From: Sphingomonas sp. M1-B02
Lineage (GTDB): Bacteria; Pseudomonadota; Alphaproteobacteria; Sphingomonadales; Sphingomonadaceae
Assembly: GCF_026167525.1 (NCBI RefSeq)
Contig: NZ_CP110679.1
Location: 3,397,501 to 3,461,500 of the forward strand
DNA length: 64,000 bases
Direction: 5' to 3'
This document shows positions 36,831 to 47,100 of this stretch, piece by piece. The position numbers were made by a program, and so were the translations under genes. Position 1 is the stretch's first letter; each line of letters starts with the position of its first letter. The notes beneath the pieces were generated by a model. The model made no database searches, had not been told where the DNA came from, and worked only from the letters and a program-made list of their open reading frames with translations.

Positions 36831-38603
36831 ATGACTCTTCCGCAAACCCTGTCCGCCGCCGTGCTGTTCGGCATGATGCTGCTCTTCATCTGGGGGCGGT
36901 TTCGCTACGATCTGGTCGCGGTGATGGCGCTGCTGGCGGCGCTCGCCGTGGGGATCGTGAAGCCTGAGGACGCCTTCACCGGCTTTTCCGACGATATCGT
37001 CATCATCGTCGGCTCGGCGCTGGTCCTCTCCGGCGCGGTGCAGCGATCGGGCGTGATCGAAAGCGCGATGCTGTTGCTGCAGCGCCGCGTTACCCGGATT
37101 CGCTCGCAACTGCTTTTGCTGTGCGCCAGCGTCGGCTTCGCATCGGCCCTGGTCAAGAATATCGGCGCGCTGGCGATGATGATGCCGGTCGCCTTCCAGA
37201 TGTCGAAGCGATCGAATGCGACCCCGGCGGTGTTCCTGATGCCGATGGCGTTCGCCTCGCTGCTGGGCGGGCTGATCACGCTGATCGGCACCTCGCCCAA
37301 CATCATCGTCAGCCGGGTGCGGCAGGAGATGACCGGCGAGCCGTTCGGCATGTTCGATTATGCGCCGGTCGGGCTGGGGCTCACGGTGGTGGGGCTGATC
37401 TTCCTGCGCTTCGGCTATCGCCTGCTGCCGCGCGGACGGCGGGCGGCGCCGACGCTCGGCGAAGCGCTCGACATCCAGGATTATGTGACCGAGGCGGCGA
37501 TCCCCGCCGGCTCGGCCGCGGTGGACGAGACCGTCGCCGAATTTCGTGCACGGCACGAACAGGAGATTACGGTCACGGCGATCCTGCGCGGCGGAATTCG
37601 CAGCGCACCCTATCCGCAGACCACGCTGCAGCCGGAGGATCTGCTGATCCTTGCCGGGGCACCCGACGCGCTGGAGCGGGTGATCGCCACCGACGGGCTG
37701 GAGCTGGAGGGCGAGCATCGCGAGAAGCCCGAGGGTGGCGGCGCCGAGGTCGGCGTGCTCGAAGCGGTGATCGGCACCGATAGCCCGCTGGTCGGGCGCA
37801 CCGCCGGCCGGCTGGGCCTGCACGAACGCTTCGGCGTCAATCTGATCGCAGTCTCGCGCCGCGGCGAGCGGCTCGCGCGACGGCTGGGCGAGATCGAGCT
37901 TCGCGCGGGCGACCTGATCGTGCTGCAGGGGCCGCTGGGCCTGTTGTTCGAGCGGCTAGGCGAGCTGGGCTGCCTGCCGCTGGCGGAGCGGACGCTGCGG
38001 CTGGGCAGCGCGCGCAAGGGGCTGTTGCCGCTGGCGATCCTGGCCGTTGCTATGATCGCCACGGCGACCGGCTATGTGCCGGTGGCGGTCGCCTTCTTCG
38101 CGGCGGCGGGGCTGGTGATCCTCACCGGCGCGCTGCCGGTACGCGAGGCCTATGACCATATCGAATGGCCGATCCTGATCATGCTCGGCGCACTGATCCC
38201 GGTCAGCGACACGCTGCGCACGACCGGCGCCACCGATCTGATCGGCGACTGGCTCTCGACCTTCGCGGCGACGCTGCCGCCCTGGGGCGCGGTCGCGCTG
38301 ATCCTGGCCGCGGCGATGGCGGTGACGCCGTTCCTCAACAATGCCGCGACCGTGCTGGTGATGGCGCCGATCGCGGCGACCTTCGCGACGGGTCTCGGCT
38401 ATCGCCCCGAGGCGTTCCTGATGGCGACCGCGGTGGGCGCTGGCTGCGATTTCCTCACCCCGATCGGGCATCAGTGCAATACGCTCGTGATGGGTCCGGG
38501 CGGCTATCGCTTCAGCGATTATGCGCGGCTGGGGGCGCCGCTCTCGCTGCTGGTGCTGTTGGTGGGAACGCCGCTGATCCTGTGGACCTGGCCGGTGCAG
38601 TGA
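36831..38603 (+). CDS. SLC13 family permease with central RCK domains
   Basis: 590 residues. Membrane helices in both halves flank two RCK_C-like (TrkA-C) domains, about residues 215-375: RHEQEITVTAILRGGIRSAP and GRLGLHERFGVNLIAVSRRG. Family motifs include LIGTSPNIIVSRVRQEM in the first half and PIGHQCNTLVMGPGGYRFSD near the end. It would carry an anion such as sulfate or a dicarboxylate; substrate not certain. ATG 36831. It converges with the hemerythrin gene. Confidence 0.9.
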   Translation: MTLPQTLSAAVLFGMMLLFIWGRFRYDLVAVMALLAALAVGIVKPEDAFTGFSDDIVIIVGSALVLSGAVQRSGVIESAMLLLQRRVTRIRSQLLLLCASVGFASALVKNIGALAMMMPVAFQMSKRSNATPAVFLMPMAFASLLGGLITLIGTSPNIIVSRVRQEMTGEPFGMFDYAPVGLGLTVVGLIFLRFGYRLLPRGRRAAPTLGEALDIQDYVTEAAIPAGSAAVDETVAEFRARHEQEITVTAILRGGIRSAPYPQTTLQPEDLLILAGAPDALERVIATDGLELEGEHREKPEGGGAEVGVLEAVIGTDSPLVGRTAGRLGLHERFGVNLIAVSRRGERLARRLGEIELRAGDLIVLQGPLGLLFERLGELGCLPLAERTLRLGSARKGLLPLAILAVAMIATATGYVPVAVAFFAAAGLVILTGALPVREAYDHIEWPILIMLGALIPVSDTLRTTGATDLIGDWLSTFAATLPPWGAVALILAAAMAVTPFLNNAATVLVMAPIAATFATGLGYRPEAFLMATAVGAGCDFLTPIGHQCNTLVMGPGGYRFSDYARLGAPLSLLVLLVGTPLILWTWPVQ

Positions 38604-38606
38604 TGG

Positions 38607-39032
38607 TCAGCTGCGAAGGTTGATCGCGCCTTCGCGCAGCGCTGCGGGGTAGAGCAAATTGTTCTCCGCGCTGATCCGGGCTGCAAGGCGCGCGAGCATG
38701 GCCCGGGTCTCTGCGCTAAAGGTCTCCCAGTCGGCCAGGATCGTCTCGCGACCCCATTCCGCGAGATACTGGACCCAATCGGCGCGTAGCGTGGAAAATT
38801 CGAGCACGAACCGTTTGGCGGCGTCCGACATGCCGGTATTCTGCGCCGCGATCATCCGCGGATAGATGAAACTGTCCTCATGCGCGAGATGCTCGGACAG
38901 CTCGCACGACAGGACCGCCATGTCGATGATGATGGCGTCCACATCGGGCGTCTCGACTTCCACCAGCGCCAGCAACTGGCTCACTGCATCGTCGATACGG
39001 TCATGCTCGGCAATCAGACGTTCGTAGCTCAT
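38607..39032 (-). CDS. Hemerythrin HHE domain protein
   Basis: 141 residues of four-helix type. Iron ligands expected in the first helix (RLIAEHDRIDDAVSQLL), second (LSEHLAHEDSFIYPRMI) and last (ISAENNLLYPAALRE). Proteins of this kind bind a di-iron centre and sense or carry oxygen or nitric oxide. ATG 39032. It stands alone between the SLC13 gene and an aldehyde dehydrogenase gene. Confidence 0.85.
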   Translation of the reverse strand: MSYERLIAEHDRIDDAVSQLLALVEVETPDVDAIIIDMAVLSCELSEHLAHEDSFIYPRMIAAQNTGMSDAAKRFVLEFSTLRADWVQYLAEWGRETILADWETFSAETRAMLARLAARISAENNLLYPAALREGAINLRS

Positions 39033-39092
39033 TCCGGTCTCCCTGAGGGTACCTGAATGGCGAAGAAAGGTTAGCGATGCTTCCGGTCATCG

Positions 39093-40517
39093 TTACGCAA
39101 AAGCCCCGACTACCGCCTTGATCTCCATATATTCGGCCAGCCCGTATTTGCCATGTTCGCGGCCGTTGCCCGACTGCTTGTAGCCGCCGAAGGGCAGGTT
39201 GGGATCGGGCTGGCCGCCGTTGATATAGACCATTCCGGCCCGCAGCCGCGGCGCCACCCTCTTCACCGATTCGGCATCGCCGAACAGCACGGCGGACAGG
39301 CCATAATCGGTGTCGTTGGCGATGCGGATGGCGTCCTCCTCATCCTCATAGGGGATGATCGTGACCACGGGCCCGAAGATTTCCTCGCGGGCGATCGTCA
39401 TGTCATTGCGGACATTCGAAAATAGCGTCGGCTTGACGAAATAGCCGGCTTCGATGCCGTCGGGCCGCCCCGGGCCGCCGGCCTCCAGCGTGGCGCCCTC
39501 TTCGAGCCCCTTGGCGATCAGGCCCTGGATCTTGTCCCACTGCGCCTTGTTGACGACCGGGCCGATATGGCGGCCTTCCTGGGCGGGATCGCCGCAGACC
39601 GTTGCCTTCATCATATCGGCGGCGCGCGCGGCGACCGCCTCCTGCAGCGCGCGGGGCACGAGCAGGCGGGCGGGGGCGATGCAGCTCTGCCCGGAGTTCA
39701 TCAGCACGCTGAACAAGGTGCCGGGGACCGCCTTGGCCAGGTCGGCGCTTTCCAGGATCAGCGCAGGCGATTTGCCGCCGAGTTCCTGATGGACGCGCTT
39801 GACCGTATCGGCGGCATTCCTGGCCACGAGGATGCCCGCGCGAGTCGAGCCGGTGAAGCTGACCATGTCGACCTGGGGATGCCGCGAGAGGGCTGTGCCG
39901 ACGCCCGGGCCATCGCCGTTGACCAGGTTGAACACGCCCGGCGGCACGCCGGCGGCGTCGAGCACTTCGGCGAAGATCGCGGCGCAGCCCGGTGCTTCTT
40001 CCGAAGGTTTGAGGATCATCGTGCAGCCCGCGGCCAGCGCCGGCGCGACCTTCGAGACGATCTGGTTGAGCGGCCAGTTCCACGGGGTGATCAGCGCGAC
40101 GACGCCGATCGACTCGTGGACGACCAGGCTGTTGCCGACCTGCTCCTCATAGCGGAATTCCTTGAGCGCCCGCGCGGCGGCGAGGAAATGACCGATGCCG
40201 CTGCCGACCTGCGCGGTCTTCGCCAGGCTGAGCGGGGCGCCCATCTCCAGGCTGATCGCCTCGGCCATATCGCCGGCGCGGGCCTTATATTCGACCAGGA
40301 TGCGCTCGATCAGCGCGATGCGATCGTCGACGCTGGTCCGGGAGAAGCTCTCGAAGGCCTGGCGCGCCGCGCCAACCGCCTTTTCGACGTCGGCTGGCGA
40401 GCCGAGCATGATCTCGCTTGCGGGCAATTCGGTGGCGGGATTGATGACTGCGTGGCGGGTGCCGCCCTCGCTCTCGACCCAGGTGCCGTCGATATAGTGG
40501 TTCAGATAGCTGTGCAT
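39093..40517 (-). CDS. NAD(P)-dependent aldehyde dehydrogenase
   Basis: 474 residues. Catalytic cysteine C279 in LMNSGQSCIAPARLLV and general base E245 in HQELGGKSPAL, with TPWNWPLNQIVSKVAPALAA and FTGSTRAGILV in the cofactor domain, and EIFGPVVTIIPYEDEED. It oxidises an aldehyde to the acid; substrate not readable. ATG 40517 is preceded by GGAGGG. Divergent from the TonB-dependent receptor, so both may answer to the same nutrient. Confidence 0.92.
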   Translation of the reverse strand: MHSYLNHYIDGTWVESEGGTRHAVINPATELPASEIMLGSPADVEKAVGAARQAFESFSRTSVDDRIALIERILVEYKARAGDMAEAISLEMGAPLSLAKTAQVGSGIGHFLAAARALKEFRYEEQVGNSLVVHESIGVVALITPWNWPLNQIVSKVAPALAAGCTMILKPSEEAPGCAAIFAEVLDAAGVPPGVFNLVNGDGPGVGTALSRHPQVDMVSFTGSTRAGILVARNAADTVKRVHQELGGKSPALILESADLAKAVPGTLFSVLMNSGQSCIAPARLLVPRALQEAVAARAADMMKATVCGDPAQEGRHIGPVVNKAQWDKIQGLIAKGLEEGATLEAGGPGRPDGIEAGYFVKPTLFSNVRNDMTIAREEIFGPVVTIIPYEDEEDAIRIANDTDYGLSAVLFGDAESVKRVAPRLRAGMVYINGGQPDPNLPFGGYKQSGNGREHGKYGLAEYMEIKAVVGAFA

Positions 40518-40690
40518 CCCGCTCCCTCCGATTCGAATATCCGGTATGGCACCGTGAATGGACGGCGCGGCGGCTCGGCGCAAGGTCGCGGGATTGTCGC
40601 TGCGACGCAACATCGCCGTCATGATCGCAGTGCAACAGGGCCGCCGAGGGGCGGCGACAAGCTCCCGAACCAAATCCCAGGGAGTATTCC

Positions 40691-43207
40691 ATGTCCGTAC
40701 GTTTCGCGCTGCTTGCGCTTGCCAGCCCGCTTGCCCTGATCGCGCCTGCGATGGCGCAGGATGTCCCCGCCGCCGAGGAACAGGAAGGCGAAATCCTGGT
40801 CACTGCGCAGCTGGTCGAACAGTCGCCGATCGAAGTGCCGTTCGCGCTGACCGCTTACCAGGGCGAGTTTCTCGACGATCTGGGCATCACCGAATTCGAT
40901 CGGCTCGGCCAGTTCGTGCCGGGCTTCGACGTGCAGAACCAGTCGCCGAACAATCCCGGCTTCGTGATGCGCGGCATCACCTCGGACAATGGCGCGGCCT
41001 ATACCGAGCCGCGCGTCACCGTGTTCCAGGACGGCGTGTCGATCTCCAAGTCGCGCGGCTCCTATGTCGAATTGTTCGACATGGAGCGCGTCGAGATCGC
41101 CAAGGGCCCGCAATCGACGCTCTACGGCCGAGGCGCGCTGATCGGCGCGGTCAATCTGGTCCAGGCCAAGGCCGATCCGAACAATGGCTATGGCTATCTC
41201 TATGGCCAATACGGCAATTACGACGCCTATCGCGTCGACCAGACCGTCAACCTGCCGCTGGGCAGCGACATCGGCCTGCGCGTCGCGTCGCGCTTCAAGG
41301 AGCGCCAAGGTTATGTCGAGAATCTGCTCGGCGGCGAGGATTTCAACGGCATCAAGTCCGAGGCGGTGCGCGCGTCGCTGCGCTGGGCGCCGGGCGCGCT
41401 GACGATCGACCTGATCGGCAATTATCAGCATGACCGCGCGAGCGGCACGTCGTTCAAGTCGATCGCCTACAACCCGACCGATCCCGTGACCGGCGCGGTG
41501 ATCGGCGATCGCGGCCGCAATTCGGGGGCGGCGCTGGCGGCGGGCGCGAACTTCGAGAATGGCAAGCCGCTGGGCCTCGATCGCGACGTGTGGGGGGTCA
41601 CCGGCATCGCCAATTACGAGCTTTCGGATCGCTTCTCGATCAACGCGATCGGATCCTATCGTAAGTTTGCGGGCATCGAGATTTTCGACGCCGACGGCAT
41701 CTCGCTGCCGGCGCTGACCGCTGCCGAAGACGCGCAGGGCGATCAGACGATGGGGACGCTGCGGCTGACCTATTCGGACGACCGGCTGACCGCATTCCTC
41801 GGCGGCACCTATTTCCGCGAGGACGGCTTCCAGCGCACCCCGGCGCAGTTCGACGAGCGGGTGTTGCTCGCGCGGCTGACCAATACGCTGAGCGGTGGCG
41901 GCACGGCGAGCAATCCGGCGCCGATCGGCGCTTTCGCCAATCGGGCCTTCACCGGGCAGTTGCTGCAGGGCGTCGCGGCTGCACGCGGGGTGGCACTCTC
42001 CTCGGCGCAGGCGCAGGCGATCGCGGCCAACCTCAAGTCGAGCCATATCGAGACCAGCACCAATTTCGCCCGCACCGAAAGCTGGGACCTGTTCGCCGAC
42101 GCCACCTTCAAGCTGACCGACGCGCTCGAGATCGGCGCGGGCATCCGCTGGAGCAACGACGACAAGAGCAGCGGCTACCAGTCGTCGGTGGTCAACGGCC
42201 GATCGATCCTGGGCGGGTTCATCGGCGCGCTGGCGCAGCCGGCGGCGACGCGCACCGCATTGCTGGGCGCACTGACGGTGCCCGGCGCGGCGTCGATCCC
42301 GACCTCGGCCGCTTTCCCGGTGCCGCTGTTCGGGCTGGGCCTTCAGCCCACCGGCACCAACGGCCAGCGCTATGACGCCGATCTGAAGGACGATGGCTTC
42401 ACCTGGCGCGGCAACGCGCGCTACGAACTGTCGCGCGACGCGAGCCTCTACGCCAATTACGCCCGTGGCCGCCGGCCCGAAGTGCTCAGCGCGGGGCCGC
42501 CCGCGGCGCCCGGTGGCGCGGCGCGCTTCAGCGTTCTCCCGGCCGAGACGGTCGACAGCTATGAAGTGGGCGCCAAGACCGCGCTCGCGGGGCGCACGCT
42601 CTTCGCCGACGCGTCCTTCTTTTACTATCGCTACTCGAACTTCCAGACGACCGAGCAGCAGGGCACGAGCTTCGTGACGATCAATGCGGGCAAGGCCGAA
42701 AGCTATGGCTTCGAAGGCCAGCTGACCTGGACGGCCACCGACTGGGCAAAGCTGTTCGGCACCTATGCCTATAATCACAGCCGCTTCAAAACCGGTGCGC
42801 GTGAGGGCAATCGCTTCCGTCTCTCGCCCGATCACAGCGCTTCGTTCGGCGTGGCGCTGAGCGTGCCCGCCGGTCCGGTGAAGATCGACTTCACCCCCAG
42901 CGTCACCTGGCAGTCCGATGTCTTCTTCGACGACGACAACGACCTGCCGGCGCTGCAGGTCGCGAACCTGATCGCCGACAGCGTGCAGGACGAGCAGCAG
43001 GGCTCCTATGCGCTGGTCGACGCGCGCGTCGGGCTGGAGACCGCGAACGGCCGCTGGCGGCTGGAGGCGTTCGCCACCAACCTCCTCGAGCAGAACTATA
43101 TCAAGGATGCGGGCAATACCGGCGACGGGATCGGCCTGCCGACCTTCATCGCGGGCGAGCCGCGGATGTATGGGGTTGCCCTCAGCCTGCGGCTCGGTCG
43201 CCGCTGA
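40691..43207 (+). CDS. TonB-dependent receptor
   Basis: 838 residues. Signal peptide (MSVRFALLALASPLALIAPA, cut near AMA-QD), then EGEILVTAQLVEQSPIEVPF where the TonB box lies, plug domain with MRGITSDNGAAYTEPRVTVF and a 22-strand barrel ending in MYGVALSLRLGRR with the aromatic/basic C-terminus. It takes up a large substrate across the outer membrane; the substrate cannot be told. It is followed by a rho-independent terminator at 43223-43256. Sphingomonads carry many such receptors. Confidence 0.93.
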   Translation: MSVRFALLALASPLALIAPAMAQDVPAAEEQEGEILVTAQLVEQSPIEVPFALTAYQGEFLDDLGITEFDRLGQFVPGFDVQNQSPNNPGFVMRGITSDNGAAYTEPRVTVFQDGVSISKSRGSYVELFDMERVEIAKGPQSTLYGRGALIGAVNLVQAKADPNNGYGYLYGQYGNYDAYRVDQTVNLPLGSDIGLRVASRFKERQGYVENLLGGEDFNGIKSEAVRASLRWAPGALTIDLIGNYQHDRASGTSFKSIAYNPTDPVTGAVIGDRGRNSGAALAAGANFENGKPLGLDRDVWGVTGIANYELSDRFSINAIGSYRKFAGIEIFDADGISLPALTAAEDAQGDQTMGTLRLTYSDDRLTAFLGGTYFREDGFQRTPAQFDERVLLARLTNTLSGGGTASNPAPIGAFANRAFTGQLLQGVAAARGVALSSAQAQAIAANLKSSHIETSTNFARTESWDLFADATFKLTDALEIGAGIRWSNDDKSSGYQSSVVNGRSILGGFIGALAQPAATRTALLGALTVPGAASIPTSAAFPVPLFGLGLQPTGTNGQRYDADLKDDGFTWRGNARYELSRDASLYANYARGRRPEVLSAGPPAAPGGAARFSVLPAETVDSYEVGAKTALAGRTLFADASFFYYRYSNFQTTEQQGTSFVTINAGKAESYGFEGQLTWTATDWAKLFGTYAYNHSRFKTGAREGNRFRLSPDHSASFGVALSVPAGPVKIDFTPSVTWQSDVFFDDDNDLPALQVANLIADSVQDEQQGSYALVDARVGLETANGRWRLEAFATNLLEQNYIKDAGNTGDGIGLPTFIAGEPRMYGVALSLRLGRR

Positions 43208-43222
43208 GGGAACAGGGGGAGG

Positions 43223-43256
43223 CGCCCGGCTGCCCCTAGAGCGGCCGGGCGTCTTT
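43223..43256 (+). terminator. Rho-independent terminator of the TonB receptor gene
   Basis: CGCCCGGC (43223-43230), a 13-base loop, GCCGGGCG (43244-43251), then TCTTT. The stem is perfect and it starts 16 bases after the stop codon. It is also close to the end of the convergent M20 gene. Confidence 0.75.
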
Positions 43257-43258
43257 GC

Positions 43259-44560
43259 TCAGCGCTTCTCGCGAGCGAGGCGCGACATCAGGATCGCGGC
43301 GCGCTTCGCCTGGATCGCGAGGCTCGGCACGTCCAGCCACTCGCCCTCGGCATGGAGCGTGCCGCCGACCGGGCCCATCCCCGCCAGCGTATCGGAATAG
43401 GCCGCGACGAAGCTCGAATCGGCGGCGCCGCGCTTGGCGGGCGGATATTCGGCCATCGCCGGCAGGCCGATGTCGCGGTTGACGCTGTTGAGGCGGGCGA
43501 GCAGCGCGCGATTGCCCGCGGTCGGCGCCATCGGCGGGGTATTGTCCTGGAAGGTCAGCGTCGCGCCGGTGCCGGGCAGGTGCTGCGCGACGATCGCCTG
43601 CATCTTCGCGCGCGCGGCGGCATCCTGCTCGGGGGTCAGGCTGCGCAGGTCGCCGCGGGCGATCGCGGTGGCGGGGATGACGTTGGTCTTGCCCGATGCC
43701 TCGATCTTCACGCCGTCGCCGTCGATCGTAGCGGGGGTGCCGCCGCCGATCACGCCGACGTTGAAGGTCAGGTTCTCCTCGATCAGCTCGCTGCGCCAGC
43801 CGTTCAGGATCCGGCTGATCTCGTAGATCGCGCCGTAGCCCTGGCCGGGTGTGAAGATGCCGCCGCCATGGCCGGTCTTGCCGGTGGCGGTGAGCGTCCA
43901 GTTGTTGGCGCTGCGGCGCGCCACGGTGCCATAATCCTTGCCGTCTTCGCGCGCGAGATTTTCGAATTCCAGTGCGACGTCGGCCCATTTACCGGCCTCG
44001 ATCAGATCCTTGCGGGCGGTGGGGATCGGATCGCCGGTCTTCTCCTCGTCGCCGGTGAGAACGACCATGATGTCGGCATTCTTCAGCGTGCCGGCGGCCT
44101 GCATCGCCCGCAGCGCGGCCAGGATCACGGCGATCCCTCCCTTGTCGTCGACCACGCCCGGGCCGATCGCCTTGTCGCCCTCGCGCTTGAAGCCGCGGAA
44201 GGGGGAGGCGGGTTCGAACACGGTATCGAGATGTGCGATCAGCAGCATATGCTTGCCGCGGCCATTGCCCTTGTGCGTGGCGACGAGGTGGCCCGAGCGG
44301 GCGACCGCGGCCTGATCGATCCAATCGACCTTGAAGCCGAGATTGACGAGCTCGGGCTGGATGATCTCGACCCCCAGCTGCTTCACGCCGGGCAGATTCA
44401 GCGTGCCGCTGTTATGCTCGACCATATCCTCGAGGAAGGCGATCGTGCGCTCGGCCTCGGCGTCGACCGTCGCGACCATTTCGGCCTCGGGTTTCGAGAG
44501 CTGGGCGGCGGCGGGGGTGGCGGACAGGAGAGCGAGCGTGCCGAGGAGGATGCGGATCAT
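43259..44560 (-). CDS. Exported M20 family metallopeptidase (glutamate carboxypeptidase-like)
   Basis: 433 residues. Signal peptide MIRILLGTLALLSATPAAAQ. Zinc ligands and catalytic residues: H and D in LLIAHLDTVFEP, D in GPGVVDDKGGIA, EE in VVLTGDEEKTGDPI, and the H near the end in GTLHAEGEWLD. It has the lid/dimerisation domain typical of CPG2-like peptidases. Acts in the periplasm or outside on peptides or acylated amino acids. Convergent with the TonB receptor, and both may serve uptake of the same peptides, but that is inference. Confidence 0.9.
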   Translation of the reverse strand: MIRILLGTLALLSATPAAAQLSKPEAEMVATVDAEAERTIAFLEDMVEHNSGTLNLPGVKQLGVEIIQPELVNLGFKVDWIDQAAVARSGHLVATHKGNGRGKHMLLIAHLDTVFEPASPFRGFKREGDKAIGPGVVDDKGGIAVILAALRAMQAAGTLKNADIMVVLTGDEEKTGDPIPTARKDLIEAGKWADVALEFENLAREDGKDYGTVARRSANNWTLTATGKTGHGGGIFTPGQGYGAIYEISRILNGWRSELIEENLTFNVGVIGGGTPATIDGDGVKIEASGKTNVIPATAIARGDLRSLTPEQDAAARAKMQAIVAQHLPGTGATLTFQDNTPPMAPTAGNRALLARLNSVNRDIGLPAMAEYPPAKRGAADSSFVAAYSDTLAGMGPVGGTLHAEGEWLDVPSLAIQAKRAAILMSRLAREKR

Positions 44561-44649
44561 GGCGGCATGCTAGGGCTGGTCATGCTCGGCTGCAACGCCC
44601 GCGCCTCGATGACCGTAATCCCGAAGAAGAACAGAGGGAGGCACAAGGC

Positions 44650-44678
44650 AAAACGCCCGGACCTTTCGGCCCGGGCGT
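44650..44678 (-). terminator. Rho-independent terminator after glnA
   Basis: On the minus strand: ACGCCCGGGCC-GAAA-GGTCCGGGCGT followed by TTTT. The stem is long, the loop is the stable GAAA tetraloop and the T run follows directly. It lies about 25 bases after the glnA stop. Confidence 0.9.
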
Positions 44679-44703
44679 CCTGCTGTCCCACTGATCCAGA
44701 GGA

Positions 44704-46116
44704 TCAGGAGCTATAATACATGTCATACTCAACCGGGCTGGGAGTCATTTCCCAACGGGCCACATCGGCACGCTTGATCTCGATATAGGCCTCGACCTGG
44801 TCGCGCGTAAAGACGTCGCCCTTCAGAAGATAATCCATATCGGCCTCGAGGCTGTCGAGCGCTTCGCGGAGCGAACCGCAGACGGTGGGAACCTGCTCCA
44901 GCTCTGCCGGCGGCAGATCGTAGAGATTCTTATCCATCGGCTCGCCGGGGTGGATCTTGTTCTGGATGCCGTCGAGGCCGGCCATCAGGATCGCGGCGTA
45001 GCAGAGATAAGGGTTCGCCAGTGCATCCGGGAAACGGAACTCGACGCGCTTGGCCTTGCTGCCGGTGCCGTAAGGAATGCGGCACGATGCCGAACGGTTG
45101 CGGCTCGAATAAGCGAGCAACACCGGCGCCTCATAGCCCGGAACCAGCCGCTTGTAGCTGTTGGTCGACGGATTGGTGAAGGCGTTCAGCGATTTGGCGT
45201 GCTTGATCACGCCGCCGATGAAATAGAGGCACATGTCGGACAGGCCGGCATAGCCGTTGCCGGCGAAGAGCGGGTTCGAGCCTTCCCAGATCGAGAAGTG
45301 GGTGTGCATGCCCGAGCCGTTATCTTCCTTGATCGGCTTGGGCATGAAGGTCGCGGTCTTGCCGTATGCATGCGCGACCTGGTGCACGACATATTTGTAG
45401 ATCTGCATGCGATCGGCGGTGGTGACCAGCGTGCCGAAGGTCAGGCCGAGCTCGTGCTGCGCGCTGGCGACTTCGTGGTGATGCTTGTCGCAGGGCAGGC
45501 CCATCTCGAGCATGGTCGAGACCATCTCGCCGCGAATGTCGACGGCGCTGTCGACCGGCGCGACCGGGAAATAGCCGCCCTTGGCGCGCGGGCGATGGCC
45601 CATATTGCCGGCTTCATATTCCTTGCCCGAATTGCCGGGCAGCTCGATATCGTCGATCGCATAATAGCTGGTGGCGTAGCTATTCTCGAAGCGGACGTCG
45701 TCGAACATGAAGAATTCGGCTTCGGGGCCGACATAGACGGTGTCGCCGATGCCGAGCGTCTTGAGATAGGCTTCCGAGCGCTTGGCGGTGGAGCGGGGAT
45801 CGCGCGAATAGAGTTCGCCGGTCGAAGGCTCGACCACGTCGCAGACCAGGATCAGCATCGGCGTCGCCGAGAAGGGATCCATCCAGACCGCGTCGAGATC
45901 GGGCTTCAGGATCATGTCGGATTCGTTGATCGCCTTCCAGCCCTCGATCGAGGAGCCGTCGAACATGAAGCCGTCGGTCAGCTCGTCGTCGCCGACGATG
46001 CTGGCGACCATCGTCAGATGCTGCCACTTGCCCTTGGGATCGGTGAACCGCAGATCGATCCACTCGATTTCATTCTCCTTGACCATCTTGAGAATGTCGT
46101 TGGCTGAGTTCGCCAT
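44704..46116 (-). CDS. glnA: Glutamine synthetase, type I
   Basis: 470 residues, GSI-beta type. Makes glutamine from glutamate, ammonia and ATP. Recognised blocks: [48 protein letters not shown] and [15 protein letters not shown]. The tyrosine adenylylated by GlnE is Y399 in NLYDLPP. Start ATG 46116. It follows glnB in one operon, with a hairpin in the gap, and ends in a strong terminator. Confidence 0.97.
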   Translation of the reverse strand: MANSANDILKMVKENEIEWIDLRFTDPKGKWQHLTMVASIVGDDELTDGFMFDGSSIEGWKAINESDMILKPDLDAVWMDPFSATPMLILVCDVVEPSTGELYSRDPRSTAKRSEAYLKTLGIGDTVYVGPEAEFFMFDDVRFENSYATSYYAIDDIELPGNSGKEYEAGNMGHRPRAKGGYFPVAPVDSAVDIRGEMVSTMLEMGLPCDKHHHEVASAQHELGLTFGTLVTTADRMQIYKYVVHQVAHAYGKTATFMPKPIKEDNGSGMHTHFSIWEGSNPLFAGNGYAGLSDMCLYFIGGVIKHAKSLNAFTNPSTNSYKRLVPGYEAPVLLAYSSRNRSASCRIPYGTGSKAKRVEFRFPDALANPYLCYAAILMAGLDGIQNKIHPGEPMDKNLYDLPPAELEQVPTVCGSLREALDSLEADMDYLLKGDVFTRDQVEAYIEIKRADVARWEMTPSPVEYDMYYSS

Positions 46117-46145
46117 AATGAGACCCCTTTCGCTCTCGTGCAAAA

Positions 46146-46161
46146 GCCCGACGAATCGGGC
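46146..46161 (-). terminator. Terminator-like hairpin between glnB and glnA
   Basis: Minus strand GCCCGA-TTCG-TCGGGC followed by TTTTG, so a short stem with a T run. It lies in the 93-base gap between glnB and glnA and would end part of the transcripts or act as an attenuator, so that glnB and glnA need not be made equally. The stem is only 6 base pairs, so partial function is more likely than full termination. Confidence 0.55.
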
Positions 46162-46209
46162 AATAAAATTACCTGTGCGGGTGCAACATCGACGTGATGC
46201 TGCGTCGCG

Positions 46210-46674
<465 letters not shown>

Positions 46675-46740
46675 CTAACAAATGTGCATCGCCGCACCAT
46701 TGCCCGATTGAGGGGCAGCCTTGCGCCTGCCCGACGAAAC

Positions 46741-47100
46741 ATGGCGGAACCTTCGTCACTGATCGAAGTTATCTCAGATAACCAATATGGGTGCGTTATG
46801 TTGCTTATGCCGATGAACGTTCCGGCCGCGATCCATCGACGCTGCGAACGGGCCGATACGATCGTGGCGGAGGGGCCCCTGCTGATCATGGCGCATGGAC
46901 TGATGGCGCTCGCGCCGGAAAATCGGGCGGACTGCTGGATCAGCACGAAGCTCGGTAATCTCATGCCGCACGATGCCGAGATCATGCTGCGCAACTGGGA
47001 CGGCAGGCAGGCAAAAGCCGCAGCCGGACGAACCGCTCGACCGGTCGCTCCACGGCGCCCGGCCGCCGGCCACTCCTTCGTTCGGCGCCTGCCTCAGTAA
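46741..47100 (+). CDS. Hypothetical protein (uncertain)
   Basis: 119 residues; not recognised. The first 85 residues (SSLIEVISDNQYGCVMLLMP, IHRRCERADTIVAEGPLLIM, RADCWISTKLGNLM) look like a small folded domain, and the tail is basic and disordered (GRQAKAAAGRTARPVAPRRP). It starts about 190 bases from glnB in the other direction and its end overlaps the map gene end by 7 bases. The codon bias is weaker than in its neighbours, so it could be non-coding. Confidence 0.45.
   Translation: MAEPSSLIEVISDNQYGCVMLLMPMNVPAAIHRRCERADTIVAEGPLLIMAHGLMALAPENRADCWISTKLGNLMPHDAEIMLRNWDGRQAKAAAGRTARPVAPRRPAAGHSFVRRLPQ

Noticed and set aside
40619..42835. A 738-codon open frame antisense to the TonB receptor
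   Set aside because: No domain, repetitive A/R/G/E/D composition, and the plus-strand receptor is clearly coding.
46680..46715. Possible NtrC site GTGC-ATCGCC-GCAC upstream of glnB
   Set aside because: The arms have the opposite polarity to the NtrC consensus (GCAC-N-GTGC), so I do not call it.
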